A stretch of 64,000 nucleotides of DNA from positions 271,942,982-272,006,981 of the forward strand of contig OZ005654.1 of NCBI GenBank assembly GCA_963930645.1. The letters are read 5' to 3'. The notes under the pieces were generated by a model. That model was not told the origin of the DNA, made no database searches, and was given only the letters and a program-made list of their open reading frames with translations. Positions 13,401 to 22,154 of this stretch are shown here, piece after piece (position 1 is the stretch's first letter; the number at the start of each line of letters is the position of its first letter). The DNA is from Salticus scenicus. Taxonomy: Eukaryota; Arthropoda; Arachnida; Araneae; Salticidae. The position numbers were made by a program, and so were the translations under genes.

Positions 13401-16400
13401 CCACATTAACTCGAATCAGTGAGGTTATACTGTAATCTTATTTTTTGTTAATTGAGAAATACAGCCTTCCTTGAATGAGTTACCAGTTCTTATTCCAACA
13501 TGTTGATTATAACTTACAATGTTGCCTTTTCGAAAAAGCCTTTTATTTCAAAATAAAGTTCTGTTAGTGAGAAGTGGTACAATCCCAAACATCTTGTTAT
13601 ATTTTTGTAAAAAGATCTTGTCATTATTTCATAATTTGGTAAATCTAGTGAGAAGTGGTACAATCCCAAACATCTTGTTATGTTTATATAAAAAGATCTT
13701 GTCATCTATTTCATGATTTGGTAAATCTCAGATTCACATTTTAGCTTGTCATATCAATAAGCATTTAGAAACACAAAAAGAAGAGAAATCAAAAGTAAAG
13801 CATGTGATTACAATTCTGTGTATTTGAGGTTGCTAATTTAGTATGCTACCTAAAACATTGGTATAACTAATTGCAATAGTATGTAAAGTACAGTACCTAC
13901 CAAATACCCCAGTGGCAGAAAGTTTTGTAGCTGTCTGCAACAGGCTTTAAAAATTTCATAATCTATCTGCAAAATTTGCGTGTAATCAGGGGTGAAAATG
14001 GCTTACACTCAAAAAGCCTGAAAGCTCATTTGGAGGGGGGGAGGTGCTTAACATCAGTGGTGATCTTGTGCAACAATACACGAATACAAAACAAATGCTT
14101 GCAGACAGTTTTTGTCTGCAATTTACGGACATTTTTCGCCCATGACAATGCGCTACTGATGTATGACGTCTTAGACGCTCTCTGGTAGGAACTCTAGAGA
14201 CCCCATATAGGTGCCTTGGTAGGAACACACAAAACAGTGCTTAACAACGGCGACTTAGGGATCTCCCTTGATAGGCAGTGTTATGCGTGTATTCTTTTCT
14301 CCTGCTACCTGTTACTGAGATACTACGGGAACGTAGAAAAGAGCTAATTTCATTTAAAACTGCTCCAAAACTTCTCCTCCACTTCAAAATTCACTTATAA
14401 AAATTTCTGTATCAAAACTAAAACTAATACTTTTATTATTTATAATTATTTATATTGTGTCATGTCAAACATTGCTATAAATATTTAATTGAATGAGTTC
14501 AACTTATTATTTTATAATTGTTTATACTATATTGTTCAGTAGTAAAATTGTATTTGTGTATTGTTACACGAGATCACCACTGTTGTTAAGCTCCCCCCAC
14601 TCCAAAGATTGCCACTATCAGCTTTCAGGCCTTTTGAGTGTAAGCCATTTTTACCTCTGATTACACACAAATTTTGTAGACAGATTATGAAATTTTAAAA
14701 GCCTGTCGCAGGCAGCTACAGAACTTTCTGCCACTGGTCTGCAGAACAATATAGTATAAACAATTGTGTGTATTCTTTCAATTCATCTCATTCAATTAAA
14801 TATTTTATAGCAATGTTTGACACAACACAATATAAATAATTATAAATAATAAAAGTATTGGTTTTAGTTTTGATACAGAAATTTTTTTAAGTGAATTGTT
14901 ATTCGAAAGTTGCAGACAAATTTTTTTATCAGTGCAGACAAAAACTGTCTGCAGACGTTTTTCTGTGTCCGCGACTATGTCGCCGTGTTTCTGCCACTGG
15001 GCCAAATACAATTACTTTATACTATATTAAGGAAATCATAGCTTGGAATTAACAGTGGTCCATTGATATCGGACTACAAAAAAATTCAACGGACCAGCAA
15101 AATATAAATTATAGTGGTCCAACAGACCAGTAAAGGCTTTTCAGTTTATTTTATTTCTTTCAAAAATTGCCTATGAATCTTTCGCAGAATACAGTATGTC
15201 ATAACATTAGTAAGTGTACTTCATTACAATTATCAATATTACATACTCCATACTCTCAATAATTTTTCATTTAATTTCACTTTAATAACTTTTCTTTTAA
15301 TTTTTAATAAAAGTACTTTATATATATATGGTAAGTATGTGACATTTAACCCACTTATTAAGACAAACATTTTTGATTTATATGAGACTTCATTTGTATT
15401 TTTAAATTAATTACAAATATATTAAATTATCATATTTATCATGTAAATTCATTTTGTCTTACAAATTTGTAAGCATTTTTAAAAATCAAATAGAATGGGT
15501 GAACGGACCTCTGAAAATATGTATGGACCATTAAAATCTTAGAATCTGTTTCTGTAGACCAGTGACTTAATTTTCTTAATTTCTACCCCTGAAAATATAA
15601 GACTTGACTGGTAGGTACCTATAAAAGGTAAAATCTGACAGGTACTAATCATGCACATGAAAATATTTTAATTTTTCTTACTTGCTTAGGCTTATCCTGG
15701 GGCCCATGTTTAAAGTCAGTCCTAACTTTACTGTCAGTGGATCTAACAACAGTCACAGGTTGCTTGAATATTGAAGCAGTTTGTCTTATGGGAGGAACTA
15801 AAGATGCATCATTTCTAATTCCACGATTGTAGTCAAACTGAGTCCCCCTCTGGCGTTTACTTTTCCTTAATAATAGAGAATTTATTTTTCCTGTTCGATA
15901 ATCAAATGTGCTAAGATCTACAGCATCACCAAGGAAACGAGCCAACTGAGGTTTACTCCTAAATCTTTTTCCAGAAGGGCTAAAATAAAATAATGTATAA
16001 TATCAATATTGAACACAGGTATAAATTTACTTTAAAGAATTTTAGCTACATTTAATTACTGAAGATATGTATTGAAAGTTCTTGACATACTTACATCAAG
16101 AACTTTCAAAGTATGTCAAGAACTTTGATCCTTAATTATTGAATGTATTTATTTTTTATTTTTTAAATAGTATATAAAAATTTCTTTCATAAAACTAAAA
16201 TATTTTGATCAAAATAAATAGCAACATGCAATACCGTAAACAATGAAACATTATAAGTGAAACGAACCAAATTTTAATTCTTAGGGCACATTTTAGTGAA
16301 AAATAAATATTCTTGTAGGAGGAAAAGATTTTATACATATATATATATACATATATTTTTTTTTTCTTAGAAGTCACTCTTTATATAATGCCTATTACAA

Positions 16401-19400
16401 AGTTAATTAGTATTGATAAATATTTCTTTTAGGAGTAATTGTACTACTACATAGATGATTATAAGTAAGGAGGACCACTCATTCACAATACAGCTAACAG
16501 GAGCATAAAAGTCCTAACCAATGTTAATGCCTCTTTACATATACCTGCATTTTTTTTAAATCGGTAAAGGATAATTCCATGGTAAATATAGTGTCATTCA
16601 CACACAAAGATGCTTCCATTGCACCAATATTTTCAAACAACAATAACTATCCTATTTAATAATAATAAAAAAAATGTTGTAAATTTACAATAAAGATTTC
16701 TTTATGCTTACGGGAATAATTGTAGCAAGAAAAAAAAGAGGAAATATTATCCTTCTGTGTGATTGACACTACATTCTGTTATGGAATTATGCTAAAGGAG
16801 AAAAATCGCCATTCAAACTGTGGACTATGGGCCAAATGTTTTTCTTACTGCAAATAGAAAATTTAATAAATGCTATTAGGATATATGAAAAGACATTAAC
16901 ATTCATAAAGGACTTTAATATTCAAATCATCTGTATTGTAATTAAGTGGTCATCATTACCGAATCAGCTATACAAGCTACCAGGGCTCATGAAATACTGC
17001 GCTTTGTTGACAATCTCAGAGAGACGCAAGTAAGGTTGCATTTAACATCGCACTAGCACTGCGATTCGGTGACAATCTCGGAGATACGCAAATAAGGTTG
17101 CATGATTTAACATCGCACTAGCACTGTGCTTCGGCAACTTTATGCAGCAATTAGTAATATGCACGTGTGTACGCTCCACGTACATGAAAAAAAAAAAAAA
17201 AAAAAATCACTGGATACAGTTGACAGCAAAAGTATCCGAGCACTAGCAAAAATTGTTACATAAAAAAAGTACACTTAATAGAGTTTTGTTAAATAAATCC
17301 TTATCGAATCCTTTTCTTAGCCAGTCTAAGAACATGATTCGACAAGGATTCATTCAACAAAACAATATTAAGTGTAAATTTTTTATGTAGGAATTTTTGC
17401 TAGTGCTCGGATACTTTTGCTGTCGACTGTACTAGAGCTGTACCGAGTACTCGTTATATACTCGGTACTCGGCCTACTCGGCCAGTTTGCCGAGTACTCG
17501 GTACTCGGCCAAATATGGACTAAGTATTCGGCCAATACCGAGTAGTTGTAAGAATTTCATTATTTTTATGTATTATTGAAAGAAATGTATTCATAAGAGT
17601 TGTTTTTTTAATAACTAAACTTAAAAAAATATGAAAATATAAACAGTCATTAAACTTTTGCTGAGAACAGCTTTCTGCAGTTTAAACGGGCAAGTAGATT
17701 GCCACTAAACTCGATATAGAGACGATTCATGATTTGAGCTTATCAATTTTAGTTACAAGAATTTAAGTATAACCATGTTGTATGTGTGTAATATGCATTT
17801 TTTTTTTTTTTTTACAAAAACTTTGTACATAAAATTGTATCTATAAAACAGATAAAAATAAAATATTTTAGAAAAAAGAACCCCTTATATAATACTACTA
17901 TAGTAGATAAAACTTTAGTTACGTATTTGTGCAAATAAAAGTAAGACACTTTTAAAACTGTAAAAAAAAAAAAGATTGATTTTTAATTTAAAAAATAATA
18001 ATTATGAAAAAGGTAAATACACTAAAATGTTAATAAAAATATATTATCAAATTTGTTGTTCTGCAAATTATGGCCCGAAACCACCTACCTTTTTACTCTT
18101 CTAGAATTTGAAGATTAATGAAGTCTATCATGTTTGAAATGATGATAAAATATTTATTTTAATGTTCTCATTTCATATGTAAATTTCATGCATCTTAAAT
18201 TAAGCCTATAAAGAACTTTTATATTCTCTAAGAATTATCTGAGAATGATTCACATCTGAGAAAGACTATATAATAAAGAATGAAGTCATCAGTTATTATG
18301 GTTTTAATAATCCACTAAGCTGGAAGTATCAAATATAACAATGAACCTAATTATGTATATACACTACAAAAGTTCTGAAACGTTTCATGTAAATATGCTG
18401 TTTGCCATTTAACTTAATTTTGTGTTCAAAAGGCCTTTTTTAAATTTCAAGATGTGTAAAATTCTTCATATATACGTCAATTTCAATTATTCTTTCTTAC
18501 AACTACTCGGTACTCGGCCGAGTAGTAAAAGGCCGAGTACTCGGTACTCGGCTACTCGGCCAAAGTGCTACTCGGTGCAGCACTAGACTGTACCTCACCC
18601 ACATTCTGCATGAATCTTTAAAATGCATGAAATTTCAAAACTTGCGTCCACAACAAGCGGGAGGCACCGAGGACGCGGAGGGCCTTCCGGTGAAAAAGCT
18701 TTATGACATGAGTAACAAAGCAAAATAAAGGGATTTATTTAATTAAGCATGAAATTTCATTTTGCAGGGACCAGTAATATGCACGTCTGTACGCTCCGCG
18801 TGCATGAAAGCAAAAGAGAACATCACTGCCCTAAAAGGACACCTTCTCCAAATGATGTCCTCTGGATGTCTTATGGACAAAAGGACGTCCTGTGGACATC
18901 TTCAGGATGTATTATGGACATGTGTGTGTTCTTAAGGTGGATACCTCACCCGCATTGTGCATGAATCTTTAAAATGCATGAAATTTCGTTTTGCAGCGAC
19001 CAGTAATATGCACGTCTGTACGCTCCACGTACATGAAAACCAAACAAAAACATCAATGGATACCTCACCCGCATTCTGCATGAATCTTTAAAACATATGA
19101 AATTTTGTTTCGCATCGATCAGTAACGCGTACATCAAAACAAAAAAAAAATATATCACTAAATAAAGGGCAAAATTAATGGTCGCCACCGGCCACGTGGC
19201 GACTAAATAAAAAAAGATGGCGATTAAAAGTTATGCATCGATCGCCACTAAAGTCGCCACTTTTTGTGATCATTAAAAGATTCTAAAAATCGAGCGACGA
19301 TAGGCGATCGAAGCCTTGTGATTTTCAATCTTTTTCCATCCATGGCATAAATGTCAGTGTTCATTTTAAACTTGCTTTCTTATATTCTACAACCTATAAA

Positions 19401-19795
19401 GAAGTAGAATTGTTTAATATATCTCACCCATATAATTTTGTGGACCCCCCCCCCTTTCCCTTCCCCTAATGATCTGTGATCACACAGCTTATAGAAAGCT
19501 TTATAATTTCTAATCATTCTCCATTTGCTGCAAAAATATAAATATCTATATTAAACTTACTTTATTAGATTCTACAATCTGTAAAGAAGTAGAATTGTTT
19601 AATATCTCTTACTCATAATTCTTGTAATTCCCCCCCCTCCTACCCTCCAACGATTGGCAATCACATGCTCCACTGAAGCCTTGTGATTTACAATCTTTCT
19701 CCCTCCATAACATAGATGTAAATATTCATTTAAACTTTCTTGATTAGATTCTAGAACCTATAAAGAAGTATATGGATGTATCACCCCCCCCACAC

Positions 19796-19826
<31 letters not shown>

Positions 19827-22154
19827 GCACTCCATTTCAACTAGCAGTTAATGATCAAATGTCCTGCAAAGCACAATCTTTTTCCATTATTTTCTCCATA
19901 GTATTCAGTGTATATTTAACCCATTTAAGATATTTGACAAATGTGTGTATCAAAATTTGATTTGGCTTAAATGTGTATTTTTCAAACATTTTTGTATTAT
20001 TTGCTTTCTTTTAAGTAGAAATCTTCCTTTTTCCTTCACATTTTAAAGTAGAAATATCCCTATTTTTAAAGCTACAAATTTGGCAGCTAAGTAAATTATT
20101 TTTAATGAAGCAGCTAAGTTTCCATATCTATACTTTTTAAGAGGAAATATTTTAATTCTATTGAAATAAAATCATTTAAAAAAGTGTGTTTTTAGAAATA
20201 AGAAACAATAATAAAACTGCTAACTGTATTTACACATGACCATGTAAAAGGTTGTGACACTAAATACGTCTCACACAAACTCCATGAATCTTTAACATGT
20301 ACGAAATTTCTTTTCGCATCGATCAGTAACGCGTACATAAAAAACAAAAAACAAAATTACTAAATACGTCTCACACAAACTCCATGAATCTTTAAAACGT
20401 ATGAAATTTTGTTTGGCAACAATAACATACGCGACAATCATACAGTTTCAAAACATCATGGTAAGGTTACCACATTTCAAACATCGATCGTTCAACGGCG
20501 CATAAACACAGTAATTACCAAGGTTGGCATCTTTATCCACGATCAGAAACAAGTCACCAAGTAGTACCGTAAAGCACATTCCACCGAACCAAATTATTTT
20601 TAAATTGGTTGTATGATGAAAAAATCAACAGAGACGCTAAAATTACAGAAACATCAACTTTAAAAGAAACAAAAAACCAAGTCTTTATCAAAAAGAAAAT
20701 TTGGACAGCATTAATACTAATCAATTCATAAAAGTTTGAAAATATGCTAAAGTAGAATTCCCTGGGAAAAGAATTAGATTTTCCAGAGAAAGATATTTCT
20801 GATGTAGATGCATCGTAAATTCTAAATGCTCTTCCCGAACTAATGATGGACCATAGAGACATTTTTTTCTTGAAAGAACACAAAATCAAGTTTTTATCAG
20901 AAAAAAGAATGTGTATTTGTAATTTTACTTCCATGAAGTAAATTGTATAACAATTTAAAAAGCTTTAAAGCATGACTATTTTACCCCCTGTATGACTTAT
21001 TTTACCCCACCCCATGGAGTAAAATAGGTCACAAACAGCATATTTTAAAAGTTATTTTTCAGTACAAATTTTTTGTTTTTTCAGAGATATTTCTCTTAAA
21101 ATGCCATGAGGAATATTCATTTGCATATTTTGTGCAATTTTTTTTACAAATGGAACCAATACATTTTCTGCTGTTTAAATGCAAACATAAAATATGCTGT
21201 TTTTGACCTATTTTACCCCACCTGACCCTATAAGATATTAATACTAGCAGATATGGTAGTAGTACCATATTAATGGTACTATAAAAAATAACTAGCAATT
21301 CCATAGGGCTTCTATAAAAGAATAGTACTATCAATATTCCTCTATTAAGGCTGCACATCAGTCAGTCATAGTGCTGATTCTAGGCTAATTTAGCAGGGTG
21401 CTACCCGGCGGCTGTTATTAATACAATGTAGCCCCCAGTGGCTGTTGATATTGTGTTAACACACTTTAGTACCGAGCAGCCATTTTTAAACTCATTTTAG
21501 TACAAAATGGTCATTTTTAAATTCCTTTTAGCACCCTACTGCCCCATTTAACATTTCAGTACCAAGTAGCTTTTTCTAACATTTTAAATGTCCAGAACCT
21601 TTAAATACTTTTTTTTCTGACATGCAGCATTCTAGGAATATTTCTACAGCATTCATGCAAGAACAAATGCATATAGCTTACAGATATACATTTAAAATTA
21701 GTAATTTTAATTTACTTTTGTCATGTACAAAAATCACAACATAAAAGACAGCAAATTATGCTCTTTTTAAAAATAGGTTGCCCATTTTACTGAGTTCCCA
21801 GTGGCGGTCCTTTTATTCTGGAGTTAGCAGTAAGTCAGAATCACTTTAATAATTTTCTTCATCCTACGTTGTCCTATGGAATTTTTGTCTCTTCAAATTA
21901 TACGGATATCTCATTCAAAAATGAAATTTTTTAAATTCTGTTTTTTGAATATTACTTTTTGAACAAGTCACCTTTCAGATTAGGGAGCAACTTTATGAAA
22001 AAGAAAAAATATATATATACACACTAAAAGAGGCACTAAGAACTTTTTACCTATAGTAAAACACATCTATTTTTCCTGAAGACAATCCATTTTTCCTTAT
22101 GATTTCTTCACGTTTCCATCCTTTAGGAAGGGCAGGACAATCTGCAGCAGCCAT
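2919..22154 (-). CDS. MBD2/3: Methyl-CpG-binding domain protein 2/3 (four exons, 3' end missing)
   Basis: NuRD-complex subunit linking (methyl-)CpG DNA to the histone deacetylase/remodelling core. Exons 22154-22051, 15979-15682, 12808-12718 and 3073-2919 join with matching phases into 216 residues. Residues 4-70 form the methyl-CpG-binding domain (CPALPKGWKREE, SPSGKRFRSKPQLARFLG, VDLSTFDYRTGK). Residues about 103-168 form the MBD2/3-specific region (PIRQTASIFKQPVT, then LFWEKRLQGLRASDMDEE), known in vertebrates as the disordered segment that binds the HDAC core. Then comes GVGPDLSEETLLRSIATALH, and the fragment stops at PEQPLVQ with a GTAATA donor. Vertebrate MBD3 continues with a coiled coil that binds GATAD2/p66. 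That part should be encoded left of 2919, and no exon for it was seen in the window. Identification is by family motifs recalled, not searched. Introns are about 6.1, 2.9 and 9.6 kb. Confidence 0.95.
3527..3619 (-). mobile_element. Partial end of a TAGAGATGG-type hAT element
   Basis: The sequence ends in AAAGTAAC..CCATCTCTA, closely resembling the right end of the element at 8894-11015. The opposite end and the target duplication were not found, so this is a fragment. Confidence 0.5.
3632..5433 (+). mobile_element. Old copy of the AGGTTGATTTCTTT repeat family
   Basis: Degenerate units with motifs such as CTTATCTTACAAATATCTTGG and TTGAAAATTT recur near 3671, 3808, 3946 and 4225. They resemble the array at 47708-49470. 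The right end (ATCAATCTACTCTTCC then AAAAGGACTTG before TTTT) matches the end of the better preserved copy at 50205. The left end was not identified. A piggyBac-type MITE is inserted at 4499-5126. Confidence 0.6.
4499..5126. mobile_element. piggyBac-type MITE with TTAA target duplication
   Basis: The ends are inverted: CACTTTCAGGTGTGAGC at the left, and GCTTAGACCTCAAAGTG at the right (inverted CACTTTGAGGTCTAAGC). TTAA flanks both sides (4495-4498 and 5127-5130). It is 628 bp with no transposase. The exact TTAA duplication is the piggyBac signature. It interrupts the older repeat at 3632-5433. Confidence 0.75.
5540..5755 (-). mobile_element. tRNA-derived SINE
   Basis: Read on the minus strand from about 5755, the 5' head has an A-box-like TGGTACAATGTGG and a B box GGTTTCAAATCCC about 45 bases later, the spacing of a tRNA-type RNA polymerase III promoter. 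An unrelated body follows. No full tRNA cloverleaf can be drawn, so this is a SINE rather than a tRNA gene. The exact ends are uncertain. Confidence 0.6.
5876..6100 (-). mobile_element. Helitron-like 3' end, palindrome GATCTGCAGATC
   Basis: On the minus strand the sequence ends CCTGATCTGCAGATCCACTAG followed by T: a perfect palindrome, then CTAG before a T, as at Helitron 3' ends. About 200 bases are closely similar to the inverted copy at 29870-30072, including a G-rich CCTGAGGGGGGCG patch. The 5' end was not identified. Confidence 0.6.
6100..6872. other. AT-rich intronic sequence
   Basis: No bounded feature was recognised. TTAACCTTCGGTTAGACATG at about 6563 looks like a piggyBac-style end and could belong to the transposase remnant that follows, but no matching inverted end was found. 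Confidence 0.45.
6873..7106 (-). pseudogene. piggyBac transposase C-terminal Cys-rich remnant
   Basis: The minus frame ending at the TAA at 6875-6873 reads RKNTKYTLATCGKYLCLSH, then VTTICKDCHSC. This is the C-x2-C/H-type zinc-binding tail typical of piggyBac transposases. Upstream the reading ENQAKKRKLCELCQ supplies the expected first Cys pair. A run of about 18 A/T bases (7014-7031) separates the two parts and breaks the frame. A TGA lies further upstream. The catalytic domain is absent, so this is a dead 3' fragment in MBD2/3 intron 3. Confidence 0.7.
7111..8893. other. AT-rich intronic sequence without recognised features
   Basis: Intron 3 of MBD2/3. It has an (AAAT)n run at 7250-7282 and several A runs. 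No exon, RNA gene or bounded transposon was seen. Confidence 0.5.
10699..10879. repeat. Perfect 60-bp inverted repeat with 61-base spacer
   Basis: Bases 10699-10758 are the exact reverse complement of 10820-10879. The spacer contains CTGATGA. The lack of any mismatch contrasts with the decayed sequence around it and implies recent formation or gene conversion. Its motifs resemble the ends of Penelope-like elements. Confidence 0.9.
10790..10841 (+). ncRNA. Hammerhead-ribozyme-like motif
   Basis: Core CTGATGA (10795-10801) and GAAAC (10825-10829) are present in the right order. Stem II is GGGTTG (10803-10808) with CGACCC (10819-10824), 6 bp including one G-U. Stem III is the minimal AC/GT around an AATT loop. 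Cleavage would follow T10836 (GTT). Stem I pairs TTCGC (10790-10794) with GCGAG (10837-10841). One unpaired A (10802) between the core and stem II may weaken it. Penelope-like elements are known to carry such minimal-stem-III hammerheads. Activity is not shown. Confidence 0.45.
11188..12235. mobile_element. hAT-type element, 8-bp duplication ATTACAGG
   Basis: The ends TAGGGATGCACC and GGTGCATCCCTA are perfect inverted repeats. ATTACAGG lies directly outside both (11180-11187 and 12236-12243). Subterminal regions repeat ATTCGGTATTCGGCC, as transposase-binding repeats do. The TAGGGATGCACCGAA end type is familiar from animal hAT elements. It is 1,048 bp with no transposase. An 83-codon open frame at 11555 has no family signature. 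Confidence 0.88.
12244..12717. other. AT-rich end of MBD2/3 intron 3
   Basis: No feature was recognised apart from a C run near 12628. On the minus strand this is the start of intron 3, just after exon 3. Confidence 0.5.
12718..12808 (-). CDS. MBD2/3: MBD2/3 exon 3 (LFWEKRLQGL block)
   Basis: The acceptor is TTCTAG at 12810-12809 and the donor GTAAAA begins at 12717. Thirty codons plus one base encode LFWEKRLQGLRASDMDEE and then FSNFELPRNMK, matching the conserved block after the MBD2/3 linker. In vertebrate MBD2 the Arg-Leu pair within this block is needed to contact the deacetylase core, and it is conserved here. Confidence 0.95.
12940..13179 (+). pseudogene. pogo/Tigger-like transposase C-terminal remnant
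   Basis: The frame reads SEGCKAIEKAIEYLEQQSET, then TSTDFRLLQQFREIAAKK, and ends in LKQKTFSRSKF with a stop at 13177-13179. It resembles the C-terminal helices and 'KQ..ITDFF'-like tail of pogo/Tigger/jerky transposases. Only this end remains. It lies antisense in MBD2/3 intron 2, and no catalytic domain is present. Assignment is from motif memory. Confidence 0.55.
13566..13728. repeat. 81-bp tandem duplication
   Basis: AGTGAGAAGTGGTACAATCC starts at 13566 and again at 13647, and both copies run through AAAAAGATCTTGTCAT to TTTGGTAAATCT. They differ at only a few positions, so the duplication is fairly recent. Overlapping open frames on both strands are by-products. Confidence 0.85.
13908..15001. 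mobile_element. hAT-type element, 8-bp duplication CCAAATAC
   Basis: The ends CCCAGTGGCAGAAA and TTTCTGCCACTGGG are perfect 14-bp inverted repeats. CCAAATAC flanks both sides (13900-13907 and 15002-15009). Inside, about 180 bases at the left (13911-14085) recur inverted at 14558-14730, including TTGAGTGTAAGCCATTTT. So it carries a second, internal foldback or a nested relative. It is 1,094 bp with no transposase. Confidence 0.88.
15010..15681. other. AT-rich start of MBD2/3 intron 2
   Basis: No bounded feature. Phrases such as GTGGTCCATTGATATCGGAC (15054) and GGTCCAACAGACCAG (15116) form short repeats, but no ends could be set. Confidence 0.45.
15682..15979 (-). CDS. MBD2/3: MBD2/3 exon 2 (rest of MBD and start of the NuRD-binding region)
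   Basis: A TTTTAG acceptor lies at 15981-15980 and a GTAAGA donor at 15681-15676. One base completes the split Ser; 99 codons follow and end in phase 0. The frame gives SPSGKRFRSKPQLARFLG, VDLSTFDYRTGK and PIRQTASIFKQPVT, all hallmark MBD2/3 blocks. The linker is basic (KSKRQRG), as in the family. Confidence 0.95.
15980..16990. other. AT-rich end of MBD2/3 intron 1
   Basis: One small structure stands out: GAAAGTTCTTGA near 16075 is followed by its inverted copy TCAAGAACTTTC near 16097 and a direct copy near 16116. Otherwise there is a (TA)n at 16336 and no recognised feature. Confidence 0.45.
17009..17134. repeat. About 62-bp tandem duplication
   Basis: TGACAATCTC followed by GGTTGCAT and TTTAACATCGCACTAGCACTG occurs twice, at about 17009 and 17070, with a 4-base indel (GATT) between copies. 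Confidence 0.7.
17217..17429. mobile_element. Tc1/mariner-type palindromic MITE (TA duplication)
   Basis: CAGTTGACAGCAAAAGTATC at the left and GATACTTTTGCTGTCGACTG at the right are inverted, and the inverted match continues inward for most of the 213 bp. TA flanks both ends (17215-17216 and 17430-17431). It lies in a tandem repeat whose uninterrupted version (GGATACCTCACCC) is at about 19057. Confidence 0.85.
17433..18585. mobile_element. hAT-type element, 8-bp duplication GACTGTAC
   Basis: The ends TAGAGCTGTACCGAG and CTCGGTGCAGCACTA are inverted copies with two mismatches. GACTGTAC flanks both sides (17425-17432 and 18586-18593). Subterminal arrays of TACTCGGTACTCGGCC occur at both ends. 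The left target copy overlaps the last five bases of the MITE at 17217-17429, so this element landed in an existing MITE. It is 1,153 bp with no transposase. Confidence 0.88.
19165..20258. mobile_element. Insertion with 8-bp duplication ACTAAATA, no visible TIR
   Basis: ACTAAATA occurs at 19157-19164 and 20259-20266. A neighbouring repeat unit at about 20363 shows the uninterrupted ACTAAATACGTCTCAC. The inserted 1,094 bp begins AAGGGCAAAATTAATGG and ends AAAAGGTTGTGAC, with no terminal inverted repeat that I can see. It contains the 180-bp array described separately. The superfamily is unknown. Confidence 0.6.
19313..19900. repeat. About 182-bp tandem array with C-rich tracts
   Basis: Units begin near CCTTGTGATTTTCAATCTTT at 19313, 19494, 19676 and 19862. 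Each carries ATTCTACAACCTATAAAGAAG followed by a run of 8 to 10 C bases. The fourth is partial. An (AC)n microsatellite at 19797-19823 lies in one C tract. Confidence 0.75.
20460..22050. other. Start of MBD2/3 intron 1
   Basis: TATTTTACCCCACCCCATGG (20998) and the related ACCTATTTTACCCCACCTGAC (21206) bracket a low-similarity foldback. Short repeats of TTTTAGTACC..CATTTTTAAA occur at 21466-21560. No gene was recognised. Confidence 0.45.
22051..22154 (-). CDS. MBD2/3: MBD2/3 exon 1 (start codon, first half of the MBD)
   Basis: ATG at 22154-22152 begins MAAADCPALPKGWKREE, and the exon ends in DVFYY plus two bases of a split Ser codon. The donor is GTAAAA at 22050. The position equivalent to MBD3 His30 is Lys (SGK, residue 28), as in MBD2. 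The position equivalent to MBD2's methyl-CpG-contacting Tyr is Phe (residue 32), as in MBD3. No upstream in-frame ATG is needed, because the start fits the length of short invertebrate MBD2/3 proteins. Confidence 0.93.

Larger units (their letters stand above)
17140..20460. repeat. About 119-bp tandem repeat array, broken by insertions
   Basis: Units carry CCTCACCCGCATTCTGCATG, AATCTTTAAAATGCATGAAA and AGTAATATGCACGTCTGTACG. They are seen at 17150-17216 with 18594-18660, at 18744-18830, 18944, 19063, 20268 and 20367. The 18944 to 19063 step gives the unit length. A MITE plus a hAT element (17217-18585) and a 1.1-kb insertion (19165-20258) interrupt the array. A (GGAC)-rich patch at 18838-18920 adds internal repeats. 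Confidence 0.75.

Noticed and set aside
20554..20934. 126-codon minus frame
   Set aside because: The composition is simply translated AT-rich DNA with a repeated phrase. It lies in MBD2/3 intron 1 and has no recognisable motif.
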